Source: Linepithema humile | Taxonomy: Eukaryota > Arthropoda > Insecta > Hymenoptera > Formicidae | Assembly (NCBI RefSeq): GCF_040581485.1 | Contig: NC_090131.1 | Coordinates: 12,633,501 to 12,697,500 of the forward strand | Direction of reading: 5' to 3' | DNA: 64,000 bases | Shown here: positions 10,450-22,262 of the stretch, in pieces | How positions within the stretch are numbered: position 1 is the first letter of the stretch | How the letters are laid out: each line of letters begins with the position of its first letter | Notes under the pieces: model-generated | What the model saw: only the letters and a program-made list of their open reading frames with translations | Told to the model about the DNA's origin: nothing | Database searches by the model: none | Position numbers and translations under genes: made by a program

Positions 10450-11509
10450 GTAGAGACCTCAGTTTATCAGTTAATATTTTAGTTGGGTCTTTTTTAACAA
10501 TTTGGTAGGTGTTGGTGTCAGAAAGTATGTCGACCATTTTTTCCATATATTCTGATTTTTTCATGACTACTGTACTATTGCCTTTATCAGCCCTGGTGAA
10601 TAATAGATCAGGGTTTTCATTTATAAATTTTTTTGTTTTGTACAACCAATTGAGTAACTTTCTGTCATCAACACTATTGCGGAAGTTTCCCTTACAGAAC
10701 CCATTTATAATTGATATAGTATCATTTCTAACAGAACATTTGTAATCTTCACTCTTTCTTTCAATGTTTCTTTCAATGTTTTTTATGACTTCAATTGACA
10801 TCGACATTTTTTCCGTGATAGGCATGTTAAAACGTTCTCCCAATTGTAACAAAAGCTCGACCTCTTTGGGAATTACAACATCTGATAAATTAACGAACCA
10901 TTTTTTATGTTTGTCGTCTAAGGTCGACTGAGAGTTGAAATTGTCAGGCATTATTATTATATTCGAATTAATATCAGATCCAAAATTATTATGTGTTTTC
11001 ACATTGTTAGTATTGAAAGCAATTGGTTTGATACTTGCTCTTCTATCAATGTTCTGTTTAGAAACTAACCATTCAATTTTTTTGTTTATCTTAACTAAGT
11101 TCCTAAACCACAATTTTTGGGAGCGTCTCTCTTGCCCATTAAAAAACGTATTGTATAAATTGAGTGGTAATCTTCTAGTTACAACCTCATATATTTTATG
11201 GCATTCTTTTCTGACGCATTGTAAAGTCGCATAGGCATCATCTAATTCTAATCTTATTATTTTTCGAATAAGCTCTTTCCTGATATTATCAAAGATTGCT
11301 ACTGATCTATGGTGGTATAGTTGTAGGCAATTTTTAAAAACAAATTTCAAATGTGAAGGAGTTAGATCTCTTTGTAGACAATTTTTAAGAAACCTGATTC
11401 GAATGCGTAATTTAATGCTTAAATTAACATTATTCATAAAATTCTTCAGTTGCAAAGTTACAAATTTGCCAAAATGAAATTGGACAAAATTAAAAAAGGA
11501 TTCACGCAT
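10418..11509 (-). pseudogene. Penelope polyprotein N-terminal part, separated by a frameshift
   Basis: A 363-residue frame, basic and hydrophilic, containing FTRADKGNSTVVMKKSEYMEKM near its end, a motif that precedes the RT in Penelope-like proteins. It runs into the RT frame, overlapping it by 32 bases, so one indel near 10440-10465 separates two parts of one ancestral protein. The first Met at 11509 lies about 60 nt inside the 5' pseudo-LTR, fitting a short leader. Confidence 0.7.
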
Positions 11510-11565
11510 TTTGAAGCTTGCGTTTATAAAATAAATTAAAACTATAATATTGGCTCAAATTATTC

Positions 11566-11649
11566 AAATAAATTATTAACAACAAGCTACAGAGCCCAAG
11601 CTGGATTTTCGTGCTTAATTTATTGATATATTATAACAAATGTTTAGGT
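11566..11649 (-). repeat. Pseudo-LTR of Penelope element, 5' copy
   Basis: This is a direct copy of 8274-8357. Beyond 11649 the sequence changes to the arm of the outer inverted-repeat element. Confidence 0.85.
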
Positions 11650-12209
11650 TTAGTTTTTTAGTTTTTTATTTTTAGTTTTTTATTTTTATTATTAAAAATA
11701 GGCATTGAACCAAAAAACTGCAAATAGAAAAAAGTTCCGTCTCGTCATTTTCTACAAGCCTATATTTAAAAAAAATTAATTTTGCGACTTTCAAAATTTT
11801 CATGCTCTGAGACGTTTGGATAATACCTTTACAGGATTTTGAGCACTAGGCGAGTTCTTCGATCCGGGCCCTCAATTATAGATTCATACAAAGTGTAAAA
11901 AAAATGGGAATTCCAGAATATCTCGAAAAAGATAAGTTTTATAAAAAAATGTTTCAGATAAAAATTATAGGGTTCAAAAATATTTATTAATTGATCTTAT
12001 CAGTTTCACTTTGGATGAAGGCGTTTCGGTAATTTGAAGGTCATCTTCATTTTTTAAAATGGTATTACCCTAATTTTTATTTTAATACATCGATTCCTCG
12101 CTATATTTGTTGTAAAATTTTATAAATATAGGATGGCAAAAAATTGAACAGTTTACGAGATATTTAACACTTTAATTTGACATAATATTACATAAATTAT
12201 GAAACATCT

Positions 12210-12484
12210 TGTCAGGAATTAGTAAATAACCAAACACTTCCAAGCCACAATGAGTATATTCCTGTATGAACAAACGTACACAGAAAAGCACGGTGACTTT
12301 AAATAGAAACGTAACTGTAGGTGTCTGTGCTGCTTAGAGTGCCAGCAGAGAAGAAGAACATAGATCACAGAAAATAACAGAGGCGAACATTAATGCACTC
12401 ATTAGTCGCCCAATAGCGCCACGGTGTATCGACTAGAGATATCGATTAAAAAGAGATCTTTTCGATCAGACTCGCTTTCTTACA
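12210..12484 (-). repeat. Copia 3' LTR
   Basis: 275 bp. On the minus strand it is preceded by the purine tract GGAGGGG (12485-12491), the expected plus-strand primer. Confidence 0.95.
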
Positions 12485-12526
12485 CCCCTCCTATCGAGAA
12501 GAGCTCTTTAAGAACAAGCACAAATA

Positions 12527-12874
12527 TCAACTTAAGTTCAACATTTTCACACATTTATCATGTTTGCATCTTGTTAACGATTTCGTTAAAATATCACTTA
12601 GCATTAAATCAGTCTGCAAATAATGGATTACGATTTCTTTTCTTTCAACTAACTCACGAGTGAAGTGAAAGTTAATATCAATGTGCTTGCTCCGTTTGTG
12701 GTATACGGCGTTTCTGGACAGTTGTATCGCGCTTTGATTATCGCAAAATACATCAATGGGCGACGTTACATATTTTTCAAAGCCCATATGGTTCAGTAAC
12801 CGTCTTATGTAAACTACCTCACGCGAAACCTCGCAAAGTGCCGCATACTCTGCTTCCATAGTGGACAACGCCAC
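12527..12874 (-). pseudogene. Copia RNase H C-terminal part
   Basis: Contains STMEAEYAALCEVSREVVYIRRLL and CDNQSAIQLSRN followed by HKRSKHIDINFHFTREL, the standard C-terminal motifs of Copia RNase H (E-A-E-Y, D-N-x-S-A, K-H-I-D). It is in frame with the RT segment upstream, separated only by the stop at 12896. Confidence 0.9.
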
Positions 12875-12895
12875 TGACGCTTGCTTCCTTGATTT

Positions 12896-14026
12896 TCAAC
12901 TAATTGGGCCTGTGGATAGCATTAGGACATTGCCTGAGCATGACCTGCGATCATCGATGTCTCCTGCCCAATCTGAGTCGGTGTATGCCTTCAAATGTCT
13001 TCCATCTCTTGTGTAGGTAATCCCATAATGGGATGTCTCTTTCAAATACCTTAGTATTCGCTTTGCAACGATCCAATGGTCCTTACCAGGATCCGAACAG
13101 AAACGGCTTAATGTGCTAGCTGCGAAGGCTATATCTGGACGTGTAGCGTTAGCTAAGTAGATCAGCCCACCGATCAATTCTCTGTAAGGTCGACTTTTCA
13201 TTTCTTCTCTTTCATCTTCCGTTGTCGGACTCATCTCTTTGGTAACCTTCAAATTTGGATTCATTGGCGTAGATACTGTTTTGGCAAGCTTCATGTCAAA
13301 TTTTTCAATTAATTCTTCTACATATTTCTTCTGTGTAAGATGCATTCTTCCGGTTGCTCCTTCTCGTTGTATATTGATTCCAAGAATGTTGCTCACTTGG
13401 CCAAGATCTGTCATTTTGAACGTTGATTTCATCTTTGACTTGATGCATTCGAGTTTATTGAGTTCTTTCGAAGCCAGAATTAAGTCATCGACGTAGATAA
13501 CAACAATTACTCGTTCGTCATCTTTTCCAAACACGTAGACACAAGGATCTGCCGAGGTACGTTTGCCACCATTTTTTGTAATGTAACTGTCGAGCTTCCT
13601 GTACCATTCTCGACCTGATTGCTTTAGGCCATACAACGGCTTTAGCAACTTGCATACCTTAGCTTCGTGTCCTTGTTCAATGAACATTTCCGGTTGTTCC
13701 ATGTATACTTCGTCACTCAGTTCTCCTTGTACATATGCCGAAATCACATCCATCTGGTGAACATGCATCTCTTCATTTACCGATGCAGCGAGTAATGTAC
13801 GAATCGTTTCGTATCTTGCTACGGGAGCGAAGACTTCCTCAAAGTCTATTCCAAACTCTTGAGTGTTTCCCCGAGCAACTAGTCTCGCTTTGTATTTCTC
13901 TATTTCACCTTTTTCATTAGTTTTAGTTTTAAACACCCATCGATTTGTTAAAACTTTCTTGTTTTCTGGCCTTGGTACGAGAATCCACGTTTTATTTTCT
14001 TGCAGTGTGACGTATTCTTTCTTCAT
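12896..14026 (-). pseudogene. Copia reverse transcriptase
   Basis: A 376-residue frame with the classical Copia RT: NRWVFKTK, KARLVARG, DFEEVFAPVAR, HQMDVISAYVQG, LYGLKQSGREWYRKLD and the catalytic IYVDDLILA. The frame ends at a TGA at 12896; the RNase H part follows in the same frame, so a single nonsense change (TGG to TGA would explain it) divides the enzyme. Confidence 0.9.
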
Positions 14027-14145
14027 GGCGGTTAGTCAATCTTCTTTGTTATCTTGTTCCAACATTTGAGGTACGGACTGCGGATCCGAATGTTGTACCT
14101 CTTTCGAATGATACATTTTTCGTGGTCTGCCTGGTTTGCCAGTTT

Positions 14146-15201
14146 TTATAATTTTTGGACGACCTGCTCCACGACGTGGTTTGTTGTCTTCTTGCTCGTT
14201 GATTTGTTCATTTTCTGACGAATTCTCTTCTGCTTCATTGTCATGATAGTTTCTTCGTTGTGTACTTCTGACTCATCCTCGTCCTCGATGCTATCTTCTT
14301 GTTGTTTAGGTCGGTCCTCGTTTGCCGTCTCGATTGTATCAGGTATAGTAAACATTTTTCTTGATGCGGATTCTACAGAATCCTCAATCCTTTCGAAGAA
14401 CTTCACGTCGCGTGCCTTGATGACAGTTTTAGTTCCTGGTTTCCACAAGCGATAAGCCTTAGATTCTTCTGAATAACCTACTAGTATATATTCTTCTCCT
14501 TTTGGTTGAAACTTCTTTCCCTTTCGGCTTTTGTTCAAGGCAATCGTTTTGCTGCCGATGGTTCTGAAGAATCCCACGTACGGTTTATTTTGTGTCCAAG
14601 CTTCAAAAGGTGTGGTTCCGTCGAGGCTTTTTGTTGCACATCTGTTTCTCAAAAACGTTGCTGTATTTATTGCTTTGGCCCACAATGACTCAGGGAGATT
14701 CGCTTGCAACATGATGCATCTTGCCATTTCTACCAGTGTTCGATTAGCCCTCTCTGCTACATTGTTTTGTTGTGGCGTATAATCAACGCTTAATTGGTGT
14801 TGAATTCCTTCTTCCTTGAGGAAATTCTTGAAGTCCTTTGACAAGTACTCTCTGCCATTGTCGGTACGGAGTTTCTTAATTCTTTATCCAGTTTGGTTCT
14901 CTACTTTTCGCTTGTAATCCTTGAAGGCTTGAAAGACGTCCGACTTGTTTCGAAGCATTACAACTTCCGTGTATCTTGAGCTATCATCTATAAAGCTAAC
15001 AAAATATTTTGCACCTCCAATAGATTCAATGTTTATAGGTCCGCATATATCTGAATGAATTAAACCTAAAATTTTCTTTTCGCGGTTAGACGACGGTTTG
15101 AACGGTTGGACGTGAATTTTGCATTTCGCGCATACTTCGCAATTTATTTCGTTCGCTCTCGACGAGAAATTAATGCCTTTGACCATTTCCTTATTTTGCA
15201 T
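14146..15201 (-). pseudogene. Copia integrase region
   Basis: Two stretches in the same frame (15201-14884 and 14844-14146) are separated by one TAA at 14884-14886. They contain the zinc-binding pair CEVCAKCK, the core motif LIHSDICGP with FVSFIDDSSRY, and ADxx-type sequence around VAERANRTLVEMAR (the E-helix). This is a Copia integrase, which joins cDNA to host DNA. The C-terminal part is acidic and then basic, ending in a frameshift between 14146 and 14026. Confidence 0.85.
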
Positions 15202-15530
15202 CGCTTTTAAATCACTAACATTAAGATGGCCATATCATTGATGCCATTTTCGCAAGTCAATTTGATCCTTATTATCCGTGAGTACTACTGACCCATCCTT
15301 CCGATTGATTGTTGCTTTATCTCTTTTGAATGTAACTGTATACCCGTTGTCCGTAACGCTTGATACCGATAAAAGATTATTACGCAATTCCGGAACATAC
15401 AGCGCATTTTTTAACTTTACAGAGTTCGTCGCATTACGATTTAATTTTATGTTTAAATTTATGTCACCAACGCTGTTTGATTTTACGAAATGTTCCGCGG
15501 CTGTATATACTTTTAACTTATTATCGTTTT

Positions 15531-16433
15531 TTATCGTTTTAAAGATTCGTTTTCATTGCACATGTGTTTCGTCGCGCCGCTGTCGAGGTACCAAATTTTT
15601 GACTTGTCTATTATTTCCGTATTACATGCAATCGCAGTCATCGCGTCGCTAGCTTCATTTGATTCGTTATTCTTTGGTTTCGCCTTACAATATCGACTCA
15701 TGTGCTCGCTTTTACCGCAATTAAAGCACTTTCCAACGAATTTACTCGCGTTCGCTTTAGTAGAATTATCTTTATTAAAATTATCTTTTGGTTTTGCGTG
15801 CGCGTATTTTGAACGCCCTTTTACTAATAACGCGTTGCTATTACTGTCTTCGTTCGTTTTCGATATTCGATCGTTCTGTCTCGCTTCCTCCTCGATAAGT
15901 TTCACTTTTAAGTTTTCTAGCGTTGGTATTTCATCGCGCGACTCGATAGCTACACTAAAGTTTTCAAATTCGGACGGTAAAGAGCCTAACAACATTATTG
16001 ACAACAACTCATCTGGTATCTCGATGCCCGCTTCTTCGAGCTGCTCAGCTTTGCGTGCGTAGTCTGCAACGTATCGCGTCATGGTGACCCCCGTTTTCTT
16101 TTCCATCCTCAGCAACTGTTTGTATAAGGCCGCTTTCCTCACCGGTCCTCGAGACTCGAACACTGCCTTGAGTCCATCCCACGCTTCCTTTGATGATACA
16201 GCTTTTTTAACATGGTTGAGTTGACCATGGGTGATGCTCAAATTTATTAGCGCCAATGCCTTAGCGTCCTTCCTCAACCATTCTTGTGCGTTTTCTGCAG
16301 GCTTTACTTCTGTCCCATCAACGTATTGCCATAAGTCATTGAACACCAGTATGCTCTTCATTTGAATCTTCCACAGTTCGTAATTGACTTCGGTCAACTT
16401 TTCTACGTTTGCGAGGCTGGTTGCGGTGGCCAT
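15531..16433 (-). pseudogene. Copia Gag and protease
   Basis: A 300-residue frame starting MATATSLANVEKL. The Copia-type gag domain spans about residues 10-180, the zinc knuckle CFNCGKSEHMSRYC (CX2CX4HX4C) is at about 235-248, and the aspartic protease site WYLDSGATKHMC is near residue 282-293. The frame stops just after the protease site; the rest of the polyprotein continues in a different frame, so a frameshift lies near 15535. In intact Copia elements gag and pol are one frame, so this is damage and not programmed shifting. Confidence 0.85.
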
Positions 16434-16498
16434 CTTTCAATACGTGCTTCTTCGTTACTCACTGACTTTATTTACCACGCGCAGTGTATTACGCGCTC

Positions 16499-16512
16499 CT
16501 GGGCCCATAACC
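16499..16512 (-). promoter_or_regulatory. Copia primer-binding site (tRNA-iMet internal half)
   Basis: Directly next to the 5' LTR the minus strand reads GGTTATGGGCCCAG, complementary to the anticodon arm of initiator Met tRNA. Copia elements are known to prime from this cleaved half-tRNA rather than from the 3' CCA end. Confidence 0.8.
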
Positions 16513-16786
16513 TGTCAGGAATTAGTAAATAACCAAACACTTCCAAGCCACAATAAGTATATTCCTGTATGAACAAACGTACACAGAAAAGCACGGTGAC
16601 TTTAATAGAAACGTAACTGTAGACGTCTGTGCTGCTTAGAGTGCCAGCAGAGAAGAAGAACATAGATCACAGAAAATAACAGAGGCGAACATTAATGCAC
16701 TTATTAGTCGCCCAATAGCGCCACGGTGTATCGACTAGAGATATCGATTAAAAAGAGATCTTTTCGATCAGACTCGCTTTCTTACA
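16513..16786 (-). repeat. Copia 5' LTR
   Basis: 274 bp, about 98% identical to the other copy. Transcription starts here on the minus strand. Confidence 0.95.
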
Positions 16787-17362
16787 CATCTCATTAAATA
16801 TTTATTTTTCAATAATCTTACCTTAACATTTTTATGCACTAATTAATGAGAAGAATCAATTAGTGTGAAAAAAACATAGTAAATAATAATATTTCAGTTA
16901 CATATTTTTTCTTAAAAACAACTATATGTTTTTTTAACACCAATTCATTTCTGTCATTATTTTGTACATTAAAGTGTTAAAATAAGATAATTGAAAAATT
17001 AATATTTAACGAAATCTTTCATAGTTTATGTAACATAATGTAAAATAAAAGTGTTAAATATCTCGTAAACTGTACAATTTTTTGCCATCCTACTCTTATA
17101 AAATTTTACGGCGAATATAGCGAAAAATCGATTTCAACAAAAAAATTAGGATGGTACCGTTTAAAAAAATAAAGATGACCTTCAAATCTCCGAAGTGCTT
17201 CCTCCCAAGGTAAAACTGATAAAATTAGTAAATACATTTTTTGAAACCCTATAATTTTAATGTGAAACATTTTTGTATTAAACATTTTCCAAGATATTCT
17301 GGGCTTCTCACCTATTTTATACACCTTTTATACATACAAGATGATTCAAGTGGGACGGATTA

Positions 17363-18316
17363 CAGCTCTTTTCTAAGGCAAGATAGAAAGAAATAAGAAA
17401 GGAAAATCTTTCATTTGTAGTATGATGTTCAATAAAATGTGTTTTAAAAAGTGCGCTCGTGCAGTTGCAGTTGCATTTATTTCTTAAAAGGCATCGAATG
17501 CAGCAATTGCAGTTAGACTATGTAAATAAATGAAAAGTAAGTGAATAATTACTTATTAATTTAATATTATTTCAATATAATAATATAATAATATTTCATA
17601 AAACATTCAATATAAATAAAATATAATAATACTATAAAAAAAATTAAAGAAGATAAAAAAAAATAAATTGAATACAAATAATGTAATTTTTTTTTCTTTA
17701 TAATAACTTTCTATCTGGACTTAAAAAAAAGCTAACTGTTTGAAGTACTACAATAAATCTGTACAATAATAAAAGATAAAAGAAAATAAAATAATAAAGT
17801 GTAATAATATAAAAAAGTAATTATAATTAATTATAATTGATTTATTTCTTTTTATATTGCTTTCTTATTATATTGCATTTTTATTTATTTTTTACAGATA
17901 TTTTGTAGTAATTGAGACAAGTTAGCTTTTTTGTACGTTGAAGAAGTGTAGAAAGTTATAATAAAGGAAAAAAAAATTACATTATTTGTATTCAATTTAT
18001 TCTTTTTTACCTTCTTTAATTTTTTTATAGTATTATTATATTTTATTTATATTGAATGTTTTATGAAAAATAATTATATTATTATATTAAAATAATATTA
18101 AATTAATAAGTAATTATTCACTTACTTTTCATTTATTTACATAGTTTAACTGCAATTGCTGCATTCGATGCCTTTTAAGAAATAAATGCAACTGCAACTG
18201 CACGAGCGCACTTTTTTAAGAAAATATTATTGAACACGGTAAAAATATTTTTGAATCGTACTCAAAATTAAAGATTTTCCTCTTATTTCTTTCTATCTTG
18301 CTTTAGAAAAAAGCTG
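17363..18316. mobile_element. Palindromic MITE flanked by TA
   Basis: The ends CAGCTCTTTTCTAAGGCAAGATAG and the mirrored copy at 18316 are both flanked by TA, as in Tc1/mariner-type insertions. Arms of about 360 bp mirror each other around 17840, for example the block containing GCATTCGATGCCTTTTAAG. It is AT-rich with no coding frame. Confidence 0.65.
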
Positions 18317-18379
18317 TACAAGAAATAAATTAATTATAATTAATAAAAATTATTTATTTATAGTGGATTTCGGAATCGT

Positions 18380-18606
18380 CGCGGTTGTTAGTGAAAAGAA
18401 TTTATTTCATATTCAAATTATTAGTCTACATACAGACAATGTAATGTACATCGATCTCACATTTTGATTCTCTGTTGTGAGAGCTATGTACTTAATTTTT
18501 GTATACTGTAAATATCTGAATTGTAAGATCAATGTACACTATAGTGTCTCTATAGATTGATAATTTCAATATGAAATAAATAAATCCTTTCGCACTAACA
18601 ACCGCT
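18380..18606. mobile_element. Short MITE
   Basis: GCGGTTGTTAGTGAAAAG near 18381 is mirrored by the block ending CACTAACAACCGC near 18606, with AAATAAATT and ATTTCATATT further inside. About 227 bp, non-coding. Confidence 0.55.
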
Positions 18607-19802
18607 ACTACTCTTCAACCCATGATTTTATATTACTTTCTATTTATTTCTGTTTATAAATTCATAAAAAAATAGAAATATTAAGACAAAATCTGTAGTT
18701 TTAAATTTTGTCACTGTTCTTAAAATACCATGTAGTAGCAATTCTCAATTATATATAGAACACACAAAATATAGAAGAAAAAATTAAAGCACAGAAAATA
18801 GCACCTCGTGCCGCAAGCATACTTAATACGTTTTAATAATTAATAATTAAAATAGAAATAAGAAATATGAATTTCTAAACAGAAATAAATAGAAAGAATA
18901 ATATAATCAAATGAGATATTCCTCAATTGATGAAAAATAGTTACTAACCTTTTTCGCCATCCTTTTTTCAATGACATTCGCGAACGAAAAAGAGGCAATA
19001 TTTGCGTGGAATTTTTTCTTCCCATCTTCTTTCTTCTTTCCTTCTTCTTTTCCTATCTTCTTTCTTCTTTTCCTATCTTCTTTCTTCTAACACTTTCACT
19101 CGCACTATATACTGATATTACGCGGTGTCAATAACAATAACAGTATTCCCGCTAAATTTACTGTCAGCTGTAGTGCTCAGTAATGTACGTAACTCTGTGC
19201 GGCTCCTGGTTATGCGAATAAAGTATAAGTCATAATCTGTATAAAGTTTTGTTACAATATTTTTTATTATTTTAAAGTAAGTAATGTTAAGTAATTCTAT
19301 ACGAATAAATTTTTCAAAATATTAGTAGTAACAAAATTTCATAGAAAACTAGACATAAGAATAAAAGCATTTTCTATTTTTATATTTAGTTTACACTTTT
19401 ATTGCTACAATGTGCAAAATAATATAAAAGTATAAAAAATATTCATATTTTCTTATAGCGCATTTCAGAAATGCATATACTGCTATCATATGCTTTTATT
19501 AATGTTTTATTTTATTTTTTTAATTGCATTAATATTTTGAAAAATGTACACGCTGTGAATTATCTATATTTGTTTACTTATTTTAAAATAATAAAATTTC
19601 CAAAAAAATAAAAAAAATATCAGAAAAATAAATACGGTGGAACGAAATGCAATCGCACGTCTATGAAATCCCGTAAGATAAGAAAGTGATGAAAAAGTGA
19701 TGAAAAAGTGACAAGGAAAGAAAGTGACCTACTCCTACTCAACAGCTGAAGATCGGCAAGAATCATTCTTCTGTTAGCTGTGCGACACGCGACCACGCGA
19801 TC
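18607..19802. other. AT-rich stretch without a supported gene
   Basis: No recognisable coding region or RNA gene. A pyrimidine-rich block of short repeats (CTTTCTTCTTTTCCTATCTT) lies at 19020-19090. A short minus frame at 18840-19025 could be a first exon (a GTTAGT donor lies at about 18955) but nothing else supports it. The stretch ends in the first units of the GCGACCAC array into which Gypsy-1 inserted. Confidence 0.5.
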
Positions 19803-20148
19803 TGTTACGAGCGTATAGCTACGTAATAGATTATTTAGAATAAGTCGGGACACGTTTGTGGAAAAAGTCTTTATTCGGTGTTGCTGATTTGAGCTTTGAT
19901 CGAGAACTGAACTGGCGAGAATGATCTTCGTTTAAGGTGCTGTAAGAAAATCGTAGCGGCGGAATGTTTATTGGAAGAAGGCGGTTTTGTCAAAGGAAAA
20001 TATGCGTTAGGCATAGGGACAGTGTTAATGTTTATTGCAGTTATCGAAAGGTCATGTGTTTAGGATCAATAAAGAGTAAAGATAAAAAAGGTTCAAAGGT
20101 TTGAATAAAAAGAGTAATCTAAGAAACTATAAGTTGCGGCACGTAACA
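19803..20148 (-). repeat. Gypsy-1 3' LTR
   Basis: 346 bp. On the minus strand it is preceded by the purine tract AAGGGGGGAGA (20149-20159). Confidence 0.95.
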
Positions 20149-20393
20149 TCTCCCCCCTTAGGAATGAAAATCTTTCTCGAAGTAGAAAAATACATTTAAG
20201 ATCTTATTTCTAAATTAACGCAGTAACTTAATCTAGTATTACAATGATCAGAAAAATTAATATTCAACAATGTTCTAACAATGAGGTATAACGTAGTCTT
20301 ATACTCTAACATACACATATATAGGTTCTTATACTATGACATTAATTCGCAATGTTAAATTTCCTTAAAACGATACAATAGTCGTGTTTTGTC

Positions 20394-21329
20394 TTACACG
20401 CGTTCAAGTCTTGACAATCGATTATTACGAGAGCGAGAACGTCGGATCTCGTTATTTGTTCCATGTCCCTCTCTTTCGATACGAAGGGGTTCTTCGCTGT
20501 CGGTCGGTACCGATATAAAGGTAACTTCGCGTTGCGTAGCTGTCGAATGAGCACTACGAGTGGTTATATTATTATTAAAACAGTTGTTAAAATACTGAAC
20601 GCAGCCTTCCTTAGGTATACAACATAATTTAAAAATATGAACGAACTTACTAATCAATGAACATTTTACCGTTATATAGATAATAACTAATCCTATCATA
20701 GTATATAATATATAATAAAACCAACCCAAGGTCTTTTCATATAAGGTTTTAGTTCAGTGATGTTTGCCTATCTCATTTGCTTCTTTATATAATTCGTCCA
20801 AACTAGAACTAGCTGTTTTTAATAAATTAATATCTAAGTGAGGTGTTTTACCAATGTTTAACAATTGAAGCTCTGAAATATTAACATTATTTTCCTTGAT
20901 ATCTTCGCATAGTTTATTTGTACTAAGATTAACGTTAGGAATAAAATCTTTGTCAATGGTATCGATTATGCTTATAGTTTGGGTATGTAATAAAACATTA
21001 TCCGAAATGGCATCACATTCCGGGGATAGTTTAACTAAACCAGTTAAAAGTAGTTGTGTTTGACGCGGCTTGTCGTCTTTACATAAAATGTGAAGGGTCT
21101 CCTTTCGCGGCGCAGTATAAAGCCACGAGTTCGCAGATTATAATTGATACCAGACAATATTATGAATTTTCATTACACGAATATTGCATTCTTTCAATAT
21201 GTTTTCTAATCTAGCGAATTTCAGTAGTTCCGATTCGCAAGTATGGACGGTCGAAATCTGGTACAATAGGTCCGTCGTATTGATCAGACAATTTTTTACT
21301 GCCTGTTCTGACCGTTTCGTGTAATACAT
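20394..21329 (-). pseudogene. Gypsy-1 Env, C-terminal half (F-type, errantivirus-like)
   Basis: Pieces in different minus frames together resemble the second half of errantivirus Env proteins: a CESELL segment, then a region ending in a coiled-coil-like TASSSLDELYKEA, then a transmembrane helix (FYYILYTMIGLVIIYITV) and a basic cytoplasmic tail with RRSRSRNNRLSRLER. Stops and shifts divide it, and the N-terminal half with the fusion-peptide region is absent. It once encoded an envelope of the baculovirus F type; it is now inactive. Confidence 0.65.
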
Positions 21330-21515
21330 AAACGTATTCTCCCGGATCTAAAACTAATGGTTTCATTTTCTTATCGTAATATTCTTTCGCTGACTCTTTA
21401 GCCTTTTGTAATTATTCTTAGCGTTTTTTCTTAGGTAATTCAATTTATTCGTTAAATCTACGAGAAATTCCTCATGAGTGATTCCTTGTCTCGGTTCTAC
21501 AAGTACGGAAGGAAG

Positions 21516-21751
21516 TCACGGTTTTCGTCCAAATACTAGTTCGTACGGAGATATTTTTGTTCCTTCGTGATAAGCGGTATTATAAGAGAACATAGCGGCA
21601 TCTAGAAATGAATCCCAATTATTTTGATTTTGATTAATATATGGTTTTAGATATTCAGCTAATACATGATGTGAGCGCTCTAATGCTCCATTTGACTGAG
21701 GGTGGTAAACGCTTGTTTTTACCTGTTTGATAGTAGTTATACTATGGGAGA
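21516..21751 (-). pseudogene. Gypsy-1 integrase, C-terminal core fragment
   Basis: The frame includes SVYHPQSNGALERSHHVL, the conserved block around the catalytic Glu of Gypsy integrases, followed by AAMFSYNTAYHEGTKISPYELVFGRKP. Sequence upstream of this block is lost at the Maverick junction near 21751. Downstream, weak similarity to the integrase C-terminal domain continues to about 21330 before joining env. Confidence 0.8.
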
Positions 21752-22262
21752 TCTGACCCAGGCATCTGAGGGGGTGCGCGGGTGAAGGGGGGAAGAGGTT
21801 GAGGGGGAGGGGGTAATTCTGGAGGAGAGGGGATAATAACGTCATCGTTTTAGAGGAGAGGGAGTAAATTTGGAGTGGAGGGGGTGACGAGGGAGGTGCG
21901 GGGGAGAGGGGAAGGTATCGGATTACATAAATTCCTGGAAGAGATAAGATAAGGATTGTTTATACAAACATGAGTCATTGAGAGATAAGGATTGTATATA
22001 TAAGATAAGGACTGTTTATATAATAATGTTTATGTTAAAATGTTTATATAAAAATGATTTATAGTTCTAAGAACTATTTACAAAGGCGTTATTGTTCAAA
22101 TTTCTTAGAATTTTCATGCAGGTTTACCTAAAAGACGCCATTTTGCATCAAATAATGATGTCATCGCTATTTTTAGGCTGCCCTTTAGAGCGCCAGATTT
22201 AAGATAAGGATTGTTTATATAAAAATGATTTATAGTTCTAAGAATTATTATAATGGCGTTAT
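21752..22262. repeat. Maverick left subterminal repeats and purine-rich block
   Basis: 21760-21930 is a G/A-rich strand (for example GAGGGGGAGGGGG) with no gene. From about 21945 onward, units beginning AGATAAGGA(T/C)TGTTTATATA and ending GAGCGCCAGATTTA recur two to three times, partly repeating the TIR itself. Confidence 0.6.

Larger units (their letters stand above)
8274..11649 (-). mobile_element. Penelope-like element with 84-bp pseudo-LTRs
   Basis: Identical direct repeats lie at 8274-8357 and 11566-11649, flanking a minus-strand reverse transcriptase/GIY-YIG coding region. Direct terminal repeats of this kind are typical pseudo-LTRs of Penelope-like elements. Read on the minus strand, the 5' end is at 11649. 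The stretch 8400-8943 is the 3' untranslated part, with no gene seen. Confidence 0.85.
5233..11889. mobile_element. Outer inverted-repeat element, interrupted by later insertions
   Basis: The left arm (5233-5311 continued at 7688-7835) is the reverse complement of the right arm (about 11657-11889). Shared blocks include the one around CGCCTAG with GAAGAACTCG, and the one around GACGAGACGGAACTTTTTTC. The left arm is broken exactly where the 5312-7684 transposon entered. The interior 7836-8273 shows no gene. The Penelope element abuts the right arm, so the interior is rearranged. Confidence 0.6.
12210..16786 (-). mobile_element. Ty1/Copia LTR retrotransposon
   Basis: LTRs at 12210-12484 and 16513-16786 start TG and end CA. 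They are flanked by the 5-bp duplication CATCT (12205-12209 and 16787-16791). Only about six differences separate the LTRs, so the insertion is fairly young. The coding order on the minus strand is gag, protease, integrase, RT, RNase H, the Copia order. Several frame breaks make this copy non-autonomous. Confidence 0.95.
11889..17335. mobile_element. Palindromic MITE split by the Copia insertion
   Basis: Left part 11889-12209 and right part 16787-17335 form one palindrome when the Copia element is removed. The segment around GGATGGCAAAAAATTGAACAG (about 12133) is mirrored near 17070-17095. The family is the same as the core of the hAT palindrome and the copy at 4080. The centre is near 16895. 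No coding sequence. Confidence 0.7.

Noticed and set aside
18840..19025. 61-residue minus-strand frame with a possible splice donor
   Set aside because: No recognisable domain, low-complexity start, and no second exon could be found upstream of the MITEs.
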